From the NCBI GenBank assembly GCA_945981915.1, contig CAMFRJ010000091.1, positions 1-5,884 on the forward strand: a stretch of 5,884 nucleotides of DNA, read 5' to 3'. This stretch comes from an uncultured Erysipelotrichaceae bacterium (lineage in GTDB: Bacteria; Bacillota_I; Bacilli_A; Erysipelotrichales; Coprobacillaceae). Position numbers and translations under genes: made by a program. Within the stretch, counting starts at the first letter, position 1, and every line of letters starts with the position of its first letter. Under the pieces are notes generated by a model that saw only the letters and a list, made by a program, of their open reading frames with translations, searched no databases and had not been told where the DNA came from. Below, one piece after another: positions 1 through 5,838 of the stretch.

Positions 1-310
1 ACAGAATAATAAGTAATGGTTTGATGAGAATAGACCAAGATAGAGAATTGATATGAAAGATAAAAGATATGACTAGATAGCTAGTTGAATAAACAAAACC
101 ATGGATGAGAGGACTGTTTTTTTCTAATTTAAACAGAAATAGACATGATATGATTAAAATCAAATAACTGCTCAGGTGAATGATAGTTTGATAAATAAAT
201 GATGATATTTGTATAACGGTACATAAAAGGGCTATAATTAAACTAATAATAAAATAAGAAATCATAATCAATAAATATGTTTTTAAATATGGAATTAACT
301 GTTTTTTCAT
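1..310 (-). CDS. Small multi-pass membrane protein, N-terminal part (C-terminus beyond the left edge)
   Basis: Reading the minus strand from an ATG at 310-308 gives 103 uninterrupted codons that run off the left edge, so the C-terminus is missing. A textbook AGGAGGT site (315-321) lies four bases before the ATG. The product starts MKKQLIPYLK and is very hydrophobic. Likely membrane segments are at about residues 8-33, 37-60 and 70-88, with a fourth beginning near 91; a short charged turn (KLEKNS, about 61-66) separates the second and third. Size, lysine start and the 'HGF' after the polar turn resemble the roughly 120-residue TIGR04086 (YrzE-like) membrane proteins of Bacillota, but this is recalled similarity only. 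Function is unknown in that family. That it is a gene is well supported by the long open frame plus the start signal; the family name is tentative. It is divergent from the DUF421 gene. Confidence 0.8.
   Translation of the reverse strand, partial: MKKQLIPYLKTYLLIMISYFIISLIIALLCTVIQISSFIYQTIIHLSSYLILIISCLFLFKLEKNSPLIHGFVYSTSYLVISFIFHINSLSWSILIKPLLIIL
209..238 (+). promoter_or_regulatory. Candidate promoter for the DUF421 gene (weak)
   Basis: A consensus TATAAT (233-238) lies on the plus strand with a poor -35 candidate TTGTAT (209-214) 18 bases upstream. It would sit inside the divergent membrane-protein gene and give a leader of roughly 120 bases containing the inverted repeat. In DNA this AT-rich a lone TATAAT is expected by chance, so this is a suggestion only. 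I find no better promoter in 311-363. Confidence 0.25.
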
Positions 311-350
311 AAATACCTCCTAATATAAGATATTAAAAAAAACAGTTAAT
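294..350. repeat. Perfect 14-bp inverted repeat spanning a divergent intergenic region
   Basis: The left arm ATTAACTGTTTTTT (294-307) and right arm AAAAAACAGTTAAT (337-350) are exact reverse complements separated by 29 bases. The left arm is codons 2-6 of the minus-strand membrane protein; the right arm lies just upstream of the DUF421 ribosome binding site. The minus-strand Shine-Dalgarno and ATG fall inside the loop. A minus-strand transcript starting upstream of 350 could fold so that the stem abuts its start codon. Neither arm is followed by a suitable T-tract, so it does not look like a terminator. Its function is not known. Confidence 0.8.
315..321 (-). promoter_or_regulatory. Ribosome binding site of the left-edge membrane protein gene
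   Basis: The minus strand reads AGGAGGT, then ATTT, then ATG at 310-308. This near-perfect Shine-Dalgarno sequence at normal spacing fixes the start and is the main evidence that the open frame running off the left edge is a real gene. Confidence 0.85.
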
Positions 351-363
351 AGAACGGAGAAAT

Positions 364-990
364 ATGTTACGTACTTTTATTTTATGTGTTTTTATTTATA
401 TATATTTGACTGTGCTTTTAAGGTTATTTGGGAAAAAGGAATTTAGTCAGTTAAATGTCTTTGATTTTGTGGTTTTTTTGATTATTTCAGAAATAATGAC
501 AATGTCATTAGATACAAAAGATTTGACAGTTGCAGATAGTGTGATTGCAACAATCACTCTTATTGTTTTAGATAGAATAGAATCTTTCATTACTATTCAT
601 TCTAAAAAAATGAGAGATATTTTTGAAGGAAGACCTTGCTATATTATTTTAAATGGAAAAATACAATATCAATCAATGAAGAAATTAAGATATAGTATAG
701 ACGATCTTTGTCATCATTTGCGTGTTCACAATATTGATAGTGTTTCAAAAGTTGCTTATGCGGTATTAGAAACAAATGGTTCTTTATCAATCATTGAAAA
801 ACAAGACAGTATAACAGAACTGCCTGATGCTATTATTAGTGATGGAAATATCAATGAAGAAGCTTTAAAACTAATGGGTAAAGATAAAAATTGGCTAATG
901 AAAGAACTAAAAAAACATCATGTCAAGCATTATCACGATGTTTTGTATTGTGTCAAGGAAAAAGAGGGACTCTATATTATTAAAAAATAG
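364..990 (+). CDS. DUF421 / YetF-family membrane protein
   Basis: A 208-residue protein with hydrophobic segments at about 4-22, 33-50 and 57-77, followed by a soluble domain. The stretch RLFGKKEFSQLNVFDFVV (20-37) matches the family pattern R-x-x-G-K-(R/K)-E-(L/F)-x-Q-L-x-x-F-D at the junction of the first two helices. GRPCYIILNGKI (89-100) corresponds to the usual 'G-x-P-x-x-(L/I)-I-x-(N/D)-G' opening of the DUF421 cytoplasmic domain, and YAVLETNGSLSII (132-144) to the usual '(A/V)-x-(L/F)-E-x-(N/D)-G-x-(L/I)-S(V/I)' strand. Length is slightly below the roughly 220-240 residues common in YetF proteins. The biochemical role is not established; a B. subtilis spore-germination complex contains relatives with this fold. 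The start is the ATG after GGAG (356-359), spaced four bases. The gene is convergent with the ZIP gene, and its TAG stop lies in a hairpin stem. The family call is strong and the function open. Confidence 0.88.
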   Translation: MLRTFILCVFIYIYLTVLLRLFGKKEFSQLNVFDFVVFLIISEIMTMSLDTKDLTVADSVIATITLIVLDRIESFITIHSKKMRDIFEGRPCYIILNGKIQYQSMKKLRYSIDDLCHHLRVHNIDSVSKVAYAVLETNGSLSIIEKQDSITELPDAIISDGNINEEALKLMGKDKNWLMKELKKHHVKHYHDVLYCVKEKEGLYIIKK

Positions 991-1008
991 CTACTGTGAG
1001 GTAGCTAT
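981..1008 (-). terminator. Intrinsic terminator of the ZIP gene, shared with the convergent DUF421 end
   Basis: On the minus strand ATAGCTAC (1008-1001), loop CTCACA, GTAGCTAT (994-987) form an 8-bp stem followed by a T run (six Ts at 987-982). The ZIP stop TAG (1007-1005) is in one arm and the DUF421 stop TAG (988-990) in the other. On the plus strand the same hairpin is followed by CCAAAAATAA rather than Ts, so it should terminate the minus-strand transcript well and the plus-strand one poorly. Confidence 0.75.
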
Positions 1009-1790
1009 CCAAAAATAATATCTAAGGTCATCATGATAATAAAACCTATCATAAAGCTCATTGTGCCAGTATCAATTTCTTTGGTGGCGTTGGCTTCTGG
1101 AATCAATTCTTCAATGCAAACAAACATCATTGCGCCTGCTGCAAAACTAAGTGCAAAAGGAAGAATGTTATGAAAGAAGGTAGCAAAAAGAAAGCCAATC
1201 AAAGCACTAGGAACTTCTACTAAAGCGGAAAACTGACCGTACATCATGGCTTTAAATTTTGATATACCATTTTTGTGAAGGGGCAAAGATATAGCAGTCC
1301 CTTCTGGAAAGTTTTGAATACCGATTCCTACAGATAAGATAATTGCTGCAAGTAAATGACTTTGACCACTTGCAAAAGCTATTCCGACTGCTAAACCTTC
1401 TGGAATATTGTGTAGTGTCATTGCTAATAAGAGTAGTTTATTCTTTGAAAGAGCAGCGTTAGGACCTTCAATTTCATGTGATAATAAATGTTCATGTGGC
1501 AAATATTTATCACATAATCGTAAAAAAATACCGCCTATAAAGAAACTAATCGGAATAGTCAATAATTGTATTTTATGATGTGAAAGTTGTGATACAGCAG
1601 GTAGAAGTAGTGAAAAGAATGATGCAGCTATCATGATTCCAGCTGACATTCCTAAAGCGACACTAATTAGTTTTTGACTTTCTTTCCTTACAAAATAGAC
1701 CAAAGCTGAGCCTAAAAAAGTCATTGCCCAATTGAATAAAGCCATAAAAAAGACTAATAAAACCAAATTCATTTTTAATAGATCAAACAT
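1005..1790 (-). CDS. ZIP-family divalent metal ion transporter
   Basis: A 261-residue polytopic membrane protein with about eight predicted helices. The two diagnostic ZIP motifs are present: HNIPEG (127-132) in the fourth helix and QNFPEG (159-164) in the fifth, supplying the His/Asn/Glu ligands of the binuclear metal site. Supporting residues are E192 in VEVPSALIG and the acidic EELIPEA (227-233) typical of the ZupT/GufA branch. A His-containing loop (H99, H101, H105) between helices three and four could bind metal. The family moves Zn2+, Fe2+, Mn2+ or other divalent ions into the cytoplasm; the actual substrate cannot be read from sequence. The start is set by AGGAGG (1795-1800) four bases before ATG; the second Met at residue 7 has no such site. 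The gene is monocistronic, isolated by terminators on both sides. Length is normal and there is no frameshift. Confidence 0.93.
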   Translation of the reverse strand: MFDLLKMNLVLLVFFMALFNWAMTFLGSALVYFVRKESQKLISVALGMSAGIMIAASFFSLLLPAVSQLSHHKIQLLTIPISFFIGGIFLRLCDKYLPHEHLLSHEIEGPNAALSKNKLLLLAMTLHNIPEGLAVGIAFASGQSHLLAAIILSVGIGIQNFPEGTAISLPLHKNGISKFKAMMYGQFSALVEVPSALIGFLFATFFHNILPFALSFAAGAMMFVCIEELIPEANATKEIDTGTMSFMIGFIIMMTLDIIFG

Positions 1791-1794
1791 AGAA

Positions 1795-1800
1795 CCTCCT
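1795..1800 (-). promoter_or_regulatory. Ribosome binding site of the ZIP gene
   Basis: The minus strand reads AGGAGG, then TTCT, then ATG at 1790-1788. This chooses the first Met over the in-frame Met at codon 7. Confidence 0.85.
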
Positions 1801-1849
1801 CTATCTTTAATCTATGAGTTCTATGTCATAAAACATAGGCATTTCTCAC
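1801..1849 (-). promoter_or_regulatory. ZIP gene upstream region with a small dyad; promoter not resolved
   Basis: This 49-base gap between the upstream terminator and the ZIP ribosome binding site must hold the ZIP promoter, because the terminator should block readthrough from the TPR gene. It contains a 6-6-6 dyad, CTATGT (1821-1826) and ACATAG (1833-1838), plus another CTATG at 1812-1816. No convincing -35/-10 pair is visible; TAGATT (minus strand, 1814-1809) is the best -10 look-alike. A metal-responsive operator would be plausible here, but no Zur- or Fur-type box is recognisable. Confidence 0.3.
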
Positions 1850-1911
1850 AAAAAAAAGAGCTAAGCTCAATGTCATTTTCATTTAATGACATTGAGTTTT
1901 TGCTCTTTTTT
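1850..1911 (-). terminator. Strong long-stem intrinsic terminator of the TPR gene
   Basis: The inner stem CTCAATGTCATT (1866-1877) pairs perfectly with AATGACATTGAG (1885-1896) around a 7-base loop. After a short internal bulge, AAAAAAGAGC (1852-1861) pairs with GCTCTTTTTT (1902-1911). Read on the minus strand, it begins three bases after the TPR stop codon and ends in eight Ts (1857-1850). Because A and T runs flank both sides it could work in both directions, but no plus-strand gene approaches it. It insulates the ZIP gene from the TPR gene transcript. Confidence 0.93.
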
Positions 1912-1914
1912 AGT

Positions 1915-3168
1915 TTATCTATTGACATAATCATAATCACTATTATCAATAGTGATTAAAATCGCTTTTTCAGTTATACGTTGTTTTTTGATATCATATG
2001 TTGGTAAAACTGTATAATCAACACGAATATTTCTTTCAACTTCTTCATCATAGACAAAATCACTTTGTCTAAAGAAAATTGGATCGTGATCATAAACAGA
2101 GATATTACCAAATTCACTCGCTTCATTATAATATATGATCTTTCCTGATTTTCTTTCAACATATTTGTTTAAATGAGACATAATCAAATCATACATATCA
2201 TCATATATTTGACTTGCATTTTTGTTTTGATATTTATCAGCAACTGCCAGAGTACAAGATTCATGATTTTCATCACAAAGCTTTTTGATAAATGAATCAA
2301 CTACTTTGATTAAAAGTTGTTCTTGTGTTGCATCAGTTGCTTCTTTTAATCTTAAATATAAAGGAAGTAATGAGAAATCATAACCATTTTCAAAGAATTC
2401 ATAAAGTAAATAAGCATTAGCTTCTTTTTCCTTATTCATCTTCACATTTGTACGATATAATACTTCATAAAAATTGACACCTTTAATTCTGTTATGTAAA
2501 GAAATAAATTCTCTATTTGCTTCATCATATTGTTCTAATTCTAATAAAGCACAACCACGATAATATTTGATCCATTGTAAAGCGTTATAATGCCATTTTA
2601 GATTAACTGCAACTGCATGATTTGCACATTCTACACATGTACGATAATTTTTTGTTTCATAGAGTGCTCTAACTTTCAATCTAAAATATCTTTCTTTATA
2701 TGATTCAAATTCACGTCCATCTTTAGTAATAAAAGGTTTATCAGATAATTTATGGAAATCTAATTTATCTGACATTTTTATGATCAATTCATAATTGATA
2801 GGGTTTTGGTTAAGAGCGTATTTGATTGCTCTATTGATAGTTGCTTCAACAGGTGAATATTTTTCCTGTTTACATAAATCCAATATCTCATCTAATATAT
2901 CAAAGAAAAGAGTTTCTTTTTCTTTGATCTTTTCATCATCAATATTGATATATTTATTGTATAAAGCATATCCATATTGATTGATATAACCTTTAAGTTC
3001 AGGAGCAACTGATAAAAAAGTTTTCCCAACTTCAATAGCATCATCATTTCTTTCGTTACTTTTTAATAATTTAATAAAATCATTAGCTTCAAAATCATTA
3101 AATGAAGAAGGATCTTCATTAAATTTATGAAAGTATCTTTCAATACTTTTTAATTCATTTTCATTCAT
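1915..3168 (-). CDS. TPR-repeat protein with C-terminal cold-shock-like (OB-fold) domain
   Basis: A 417-residue soluble protein with no signal peptide or membrane segment. I start it at ATG 3168-3166. An upstream in-frame GTG (3177-3175) would add three residues, but that GTG is part of the Shine-Dalgarno GAGGTGAT. Residues about 1-335 are helical, with TPR-like units near 42-72 (DDAIEVGKTFL, then NQYGYALYNKY), 162-191 (ALYETKNYRTCVECANHAV) and 200-227 (YYRGCALLELEQYDEANREF). Residues about 341-408 resemble a cold-shock domain: GKIIYYN opens it, SEFGNISVY takes the place of RNP1 (K-G-F-G-F-I), PIFFRQSDF takes the place of RNP2 (V-F-V-H-F or I-F-F-H-x-S-D), and IRVDYTV and AILITI match the later strands. 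TPRs usually bind proteins and cold-shock domains single-stranded RNA or DNA, so an RNA-binding adaptor is a reasonable inference. I do not recognise a named orthologue. It is divergent from pnp. Confidence 0.88.
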   Translation of the reverse strand: MNENELKSIERYFHKFNEDPSSFNDFEANDFIKLLKSNERNDDAIEVGKTFLSVAPELKGYINQYGYALYNKYINIDDEKIKEKETLFFDILDEILDLCKQEKYSPVEATINRAIKYALNQNPINYELIIKMSDKLDFHKLSDKPFITKDGREFESYKERYFRLKVRALYETKNYRTCVECANHAVAVNLKWHYNALQWIKYYRGCALLELEQYDEANREFISLHNRIKGVNFYEVLYRTNVKMNKEKEANAYLLYEFFENGYDFSLLPLYLRLKEATDATQEQLLIKVVDSFIKKLCDENHESCTLAVADKYQNKNASQIYDDMYDLIMSHLNKYVERKSGKIIYYNEASEFGNISVYDHDPIFFRQSDFVYDEEVERNIRVDYTVLPTYDIKKQRITEKAILITIDNSDYDYVNR

Positions 3169-3172
3169 TAAA

Positions 3173-3180
3173 ATCACCTC
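3173..3180 (-). promoter_or_regulatory. Ribosome binding site that decides the TPR gene start
   Basis: The minus strand reads GAGGTGAT, then TTTA, then ATG at 3168-3166. The GTG inside this motif (3177-3175) is in frame and could be mistaken for a start, but it has no ribosome binding site of its own and would start within the signal. Confidence 0.8.
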
Positions 3181-3187
3181 AAAAAAT

Positions 3188-3196
3188 ATTATAACA
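3188..3196 (-). promoter_or_regulatory. Extended -10 promoter of the TPR gene
   Basis: The minus strand has TGTTATAAT, a perfect TATAAT (3193-3188) with the upstream TG of an extended -10. At 17-base spacing the -35 would be TGTTAT (3216-3211), a poor match, which is common for extended -10 promoters. Transcription would start near 3181-3182, leaving a leader of only about 13-14 bases that begins at the Shine-Dalgarno. Confidence 0.65.
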
Positions 3197-3227
3197 TTTA
3201 TTTGTCATGAATAACATAAGAAAATGT

Positions 3228-3256
3228 TTTTAAAACAAATCTTTTTATGCTATAAT
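3228..3256 (+). promoter_or_regulatory. Extended -10 promoter of pnp
   Basis: TGCTATAAT (3248-3256) is a consensus extended -10. TTTTAA (3228-3233) lies 17 bases upstream as a modest -35 and is part of a 13-base odd palindrome, TGTTTTTAAAACA (3225-3237). The transcript should start near 3263, about 22 bases before the ATG. The -10 boxes of this promoter and of the divergent TPR promoter are about 55 bases apart. Confidence 0.75.
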
Positions 3257-3284
3257 TAAGCGGTAATTAAGAGGAGAAGAAAAG

Positions 3285-5432
3285 ATGAGTAAACAAGTGT
3301 TTAGTACAGATTTTTACGGGAAAAATCTGACAGTAGAAGTGGGTGAATTAGCAAAACAAGCTAATGGAAGTGTTTTAGTGAGATACGATGATACAGTCAT
3401 CTTATCAACAGCTGTTGCTGGTAAAGAACCAAAAATGGTTGATTTCTTTCCATTAACAGTTACATATGAAGAAAAATTATATTCTGTAGGAAAAATTCCT
3501 GGAGGATTCTTAAAAAGAGAAGGGCGTCCTAGTGAACATGGAACTTTAACTGCAAGAATGATTGATAGACCAATTCGACCATTATTTGCGGATGGTTTTA
3601 GAAATGAAGTACAAGTTGTCAATACTGTTTTATCGGTAGATCAACAAGCGTCTCCAGAAATGGCAGCTATGTTAGGGGCATCACTTGCATTATGTGTTTC
3701 TGATATTCCGTTTAATGGTCCAATTGCAGGGGTCAATGTTGGATTGATTGACGGAGAGTTTACAATCAATGCTGGACCTGAAGCTATGGAAAAAAGTTTA
3801 ATTAATCTTGAAGTTGCCGGAACAAAGGATGCCATTAATATGGTTGAAGCCGATGCTAAAGAAGTTGATGAAGACACAATGCTTAATGCCTTATTATTTG
3901 GTCATGAAGCAATCAAAGAATTAATCTCATTTGAAGAAAAAGTTGTTGAAGCATGTGGCAAAGAAAAAATCGAAATTCCTTTATTTGAATTAGATGAAGA
4001 TCTAGTTAAAGAAATCAGTGATCTTTGTAATGATGAAATGGTAGCTGCTGTCTCTATTCCAGGTAAGTTAGAAAGATACGCTGCTATTGATGAAATAATG
4101 GATAGAGTTACAAAACAATATGAAGAAAAAGAATATGAAGATGAAGAAACAAAGGCTGCTGTTTTAAAACAGGTTGGTATCATCTTACATGATTTAGAAA
4201 AAAATGAAGTCAGACGTTTAATTACTGAAGAAAAAGTGAGACCTGATGGACGCAAGATTGACGAAATTCGACCTTTAAATGCACAAGTTGATTTATTGCC
4301 TAGAGTTCATGGTTCTGCTTTATTTACAAGAGGAGAAACACAAGTCTTATCAGTTTGTACTTTAGGTGCAATGGGAGAAGTGCAAAAAATTGATGGTTTA
4401 GGATTAGAAGATCAAAAACGATTCATGCATCATTATAACTTCCCACCTTATTCTGTTGGTGAAGTTGGTAGAATGGGAGCTCCTGGGCGTAGAGAAATTG
4501 GTCATGGTGCTTTAGGTGAAAGAGCACTTGCTCAAGTTATTCCAAGTGAAAAAGATTTTCCATATACAATTCGTGTTGTATCAGAAGTCTTAGAATCTAA
4601 TGGTTCAAGTTCGCAAGCTTCAATCTGTGCTTCTTCAATGGCTTTAATGGCTGCTGGTGTACCTATTTCAAATCCAGTTTCTGGAGTAGCTATGGGATTA
4701 GTCAAAAAAGGTGAAGATTATACGATTTTAACAGATATCCAAGGTATGGAAGATCATTTAGGTGATATGGATTTTAAAGTTGCAGGTACAAAAAATGGTA
4801 TTTGTGCTTTACAAATGGATATTAAGATTGATGGAATTACTAAAGAAATATTACAAGAAGCATTAGCACAGGCAAAAGTTGCCAGAGCACAAATTATGGA
4901 TTGCATGTTAGGTGCAATTGAAAAACCAAGAGAAGAATTATCTCAATATGCGCCAAAAGTTTATACGATGCATATTGATCCTGATCAAATTAGAGATGTT
5001 ATTGGTCGTGGTGGAGAAACAATTAACGAAATTATTGAAAAATCACATGATGTGAAAATTGATATTGAACAAGATGGTACAGTTGTCATCTACCATAGTG
5101 ATCAAGAGGCAATTAATATTGCAGTATCCTTAATTGAAAGAATTGTTAAAAAAGCCCAAGTTGGAGAAATATATGATGCAACTGTAGCTAGAGTTAATGA
5201 CAATTATGCATTTGTGACGTTGTTTGAAGGAACTGATGGTTTCTTGCATATTTCAGATTGGGCTTATGAAAGAACAAATAAATTATCTGATGTCTGTAAA
5301 GTAGGAGATAACATTAAGGTTAAAGTTACAAAAGTTGATGAAAAAGGTAAGGTCAATGTTTCAAGAAAAGCTTTACAACCTAAACCGATAAAAAAAGAAG
5401 TGAAAACAGAAACGGATGAAAACAAAGAATAA
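3285..5432 (+). CDS. pnp: Polynucleotide phosphorylase (polyribonucleotide nucleotidyltransferase)
   Basis: A complete 715-residue protein of normal family length. PNPase degrades RNA 3' to 5' with phosphate, releasing nucleoside diphosphates, and can run in reverse; it acts in the cytoplasm as a ring-shaped trimer in mRNA turnover. Domain order is standard: first RNase PH domain (about 1-145, with [11 protein letters not shown] and the loop [10 protein letters not shown] at 73-82), helical linker (about 150-300), second RNase PH domain (about 315-545), KH (about 555-618, GRGG at 574-577) and S1 (about 625-697), then a short charged tail. Active-site residues matching those known in E. coli are present: R402/R403, S442/S443 (phosphate binding), D490, D496 and K498 (metal site, in DHLGDMDFK). 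GAGGAG (3271-3276) is eight bases before the ATG. rpsO, the common upstream partner, is not here; maf follows with a 17-base overlap, suggesting a pnp-maf operon. Confidence 0.98.
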   Translation: MSKQVFSTDFYGKNLTVEVGELAKQANGSVLVRYDDTVILSTAVAGKEPKMVDFFPLTVTYEEKLYSVGKIPGGFLKREGRPSEHGTLTARMIDRPIRPLFADGFRNEVQVVNTVLSVDQQASPEMAAMLGASLALCVSDIPFNGPIAGVNVGLIDGEFTINAGPEAMEKSLINLEVAGTKDAINMVEADAKEVDEDTMLNALLFGHEAIKELISFEEKVVEACGKEKIEIPLFELDEDLVKEISDLCNDEMVAAVSIPGKLERYAAIDEIMDRVTKQYEEKEYEDEETKAAVLKQVGIILHDLEKNEVRRLITEEKVRPDGRKIDEIRPLNAQVDLLPRVHGSALFTRGETQVLSVCTLGAMGEVQKIDGLGLEDQKRFMHHYNFPPYSVGEVGRMGAPGRREIGHGALGERALAQVIPSEKDFPYTIRVVSEVLESNGSSSQASICASSMALMAAGVPISNPVSGVAMGLVKKGEDYTILTDIQGMEDHLGDMDFKVAGTKNGICALQMDIKIDGITKEILQEALAQAKVARAQIMDCMLGAIEKPREELSQYAPKVYTMHIDPDQIRDVIGRGGETINEIIEKSHDVKIDIEQDGTVVIYHSDQEAINIAVSLIERIVKKAQVGEIYDATVARVNDNYAFVTLFEGTDGFLHISDWAYERTNKLSDVCKVGDNIKVKVTKVDEKGKVNVSRKALQPKPIKKEVKTETDENKE

Positions 5433-5838
5433 AATTATTTTGGCAAGTAGTTCTCCAAGAAGAAAAGAACTATTTGATCACTATGGTTTAGATTATATTG
5501 TTGACTATGTTAAAACTGAGGAAATATTAGATAAAAATCTAACACTTTCAAAACGTTTAGAAAATGTTGCTTTACAAAAAGCTAGACCATTGAAACAAAA
5601 GTATCCTGATCATATGATCATTTCAGGAGATACTATGGTTACATATCAACAACAAATGCTAGGGAAACCAAAAGATAGACAAGAAGCTAGAGTCATGTTA
5701 AAAAAGCTTTCTGGTCATCAACAAATCGTAATGTCTGCTGTATGTATTATTGATGGTAATCAGGAAATCACATTTTGTGATCAGACAACTGTTATTTTTC
5801 GCCAATTAAGTAATCAAGAAATTGAACAATATCTTGAT
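5416..5838 (+). CDS. maf: Maf-family nucleoside triphosphate pyrophosphatase, C-terminally truncated by the contig end
   Basis: Codons 1-141 of a protein normally about 190 residues long. Maf proteins hydrolyse non-canonical or excess nucleoside triphosphates to the monophosphate and pyrophosphate and are linked to septum inhibition. Visible motifs are [11 protein letters not shown] (9-19, the S-x-R-R substrate loop), ISGDTMV (69-75, with D72 as the expected catalytic Asp), [10 protein letters not shown] (82-91) and [13 protein letters not shown] (97-109), where the more usual H-x-V-x-T pattern reads Q-x-V-x-S. The conserved C-terminal block normally containing D-K-A-G-x-Y-x-I-Q is missing. 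The open frame continues six codons (LSLIHI) to a TGA, but these are adapter, so the genuine sequence stops at D141. The ATG overlaps the last 17 bases of pnp in the +1 frame with only a weak ribosome binding site, which suggests translational coupling. Whether it is dTTP/UTP- or m7GTP-type cannot be decided here. Confidence 0.92.

Noticed and set aside
1850..1911. Small RNA or riboswitch in the long hairpin before the ZIP gene
   Set aside because: The hairpin directly follows the TPR stop and ends in eight Ts on that strand; it is fully explained as a terminator and no riboswitch core is present.
1732..1959. 75-codon plus-strand open frame
   Set aside because: It runs antisense across the ZIP start, the terminator hairpin and the TPR stop, has no ribosome binding site, and its composition is that of the AT-rich structures it crosses.
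1974..2162. Minus-strand 62-codon frame overlapping the TPR gene
   Set aside because: It is an out-of-frame reading of the cold-shock-like C-terminus on the same strand, with no start signal and no domain.
2795..2980. Plus-strand 61-codon hydrophobic frame inside the TPR gene
   Set aside because: Hydrophobicity arises from reading Lys/Glu/Asp-rich codons in reverse; there is no ribosome binding site and it lies fully inside a convincing gene.
3175..3177. GTG as start of the TPR protein (420 residues)
   Set aside because: The GTG is part of the GAGGTGAT ribosome binding site for the ATG at 3168, so the 417-residue form is preferred.
3314..4255. Three minus-strand open frames of 78-117 codons inside pnp
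   Set aside because: They are antisense shadows of a highly conserved gene, rich in Ser/Ile as expected from reading its codons backwards, with no start signals or recognisable domains.
5607..5620. 14-bp perfect palindrome TGATCATATGATCA inside maf
   Set aside because: It encodes the Y-P-D-H-M-I segment just before the catalytic motif using ordinary codons; with no regulatory context it is best taken as chance.
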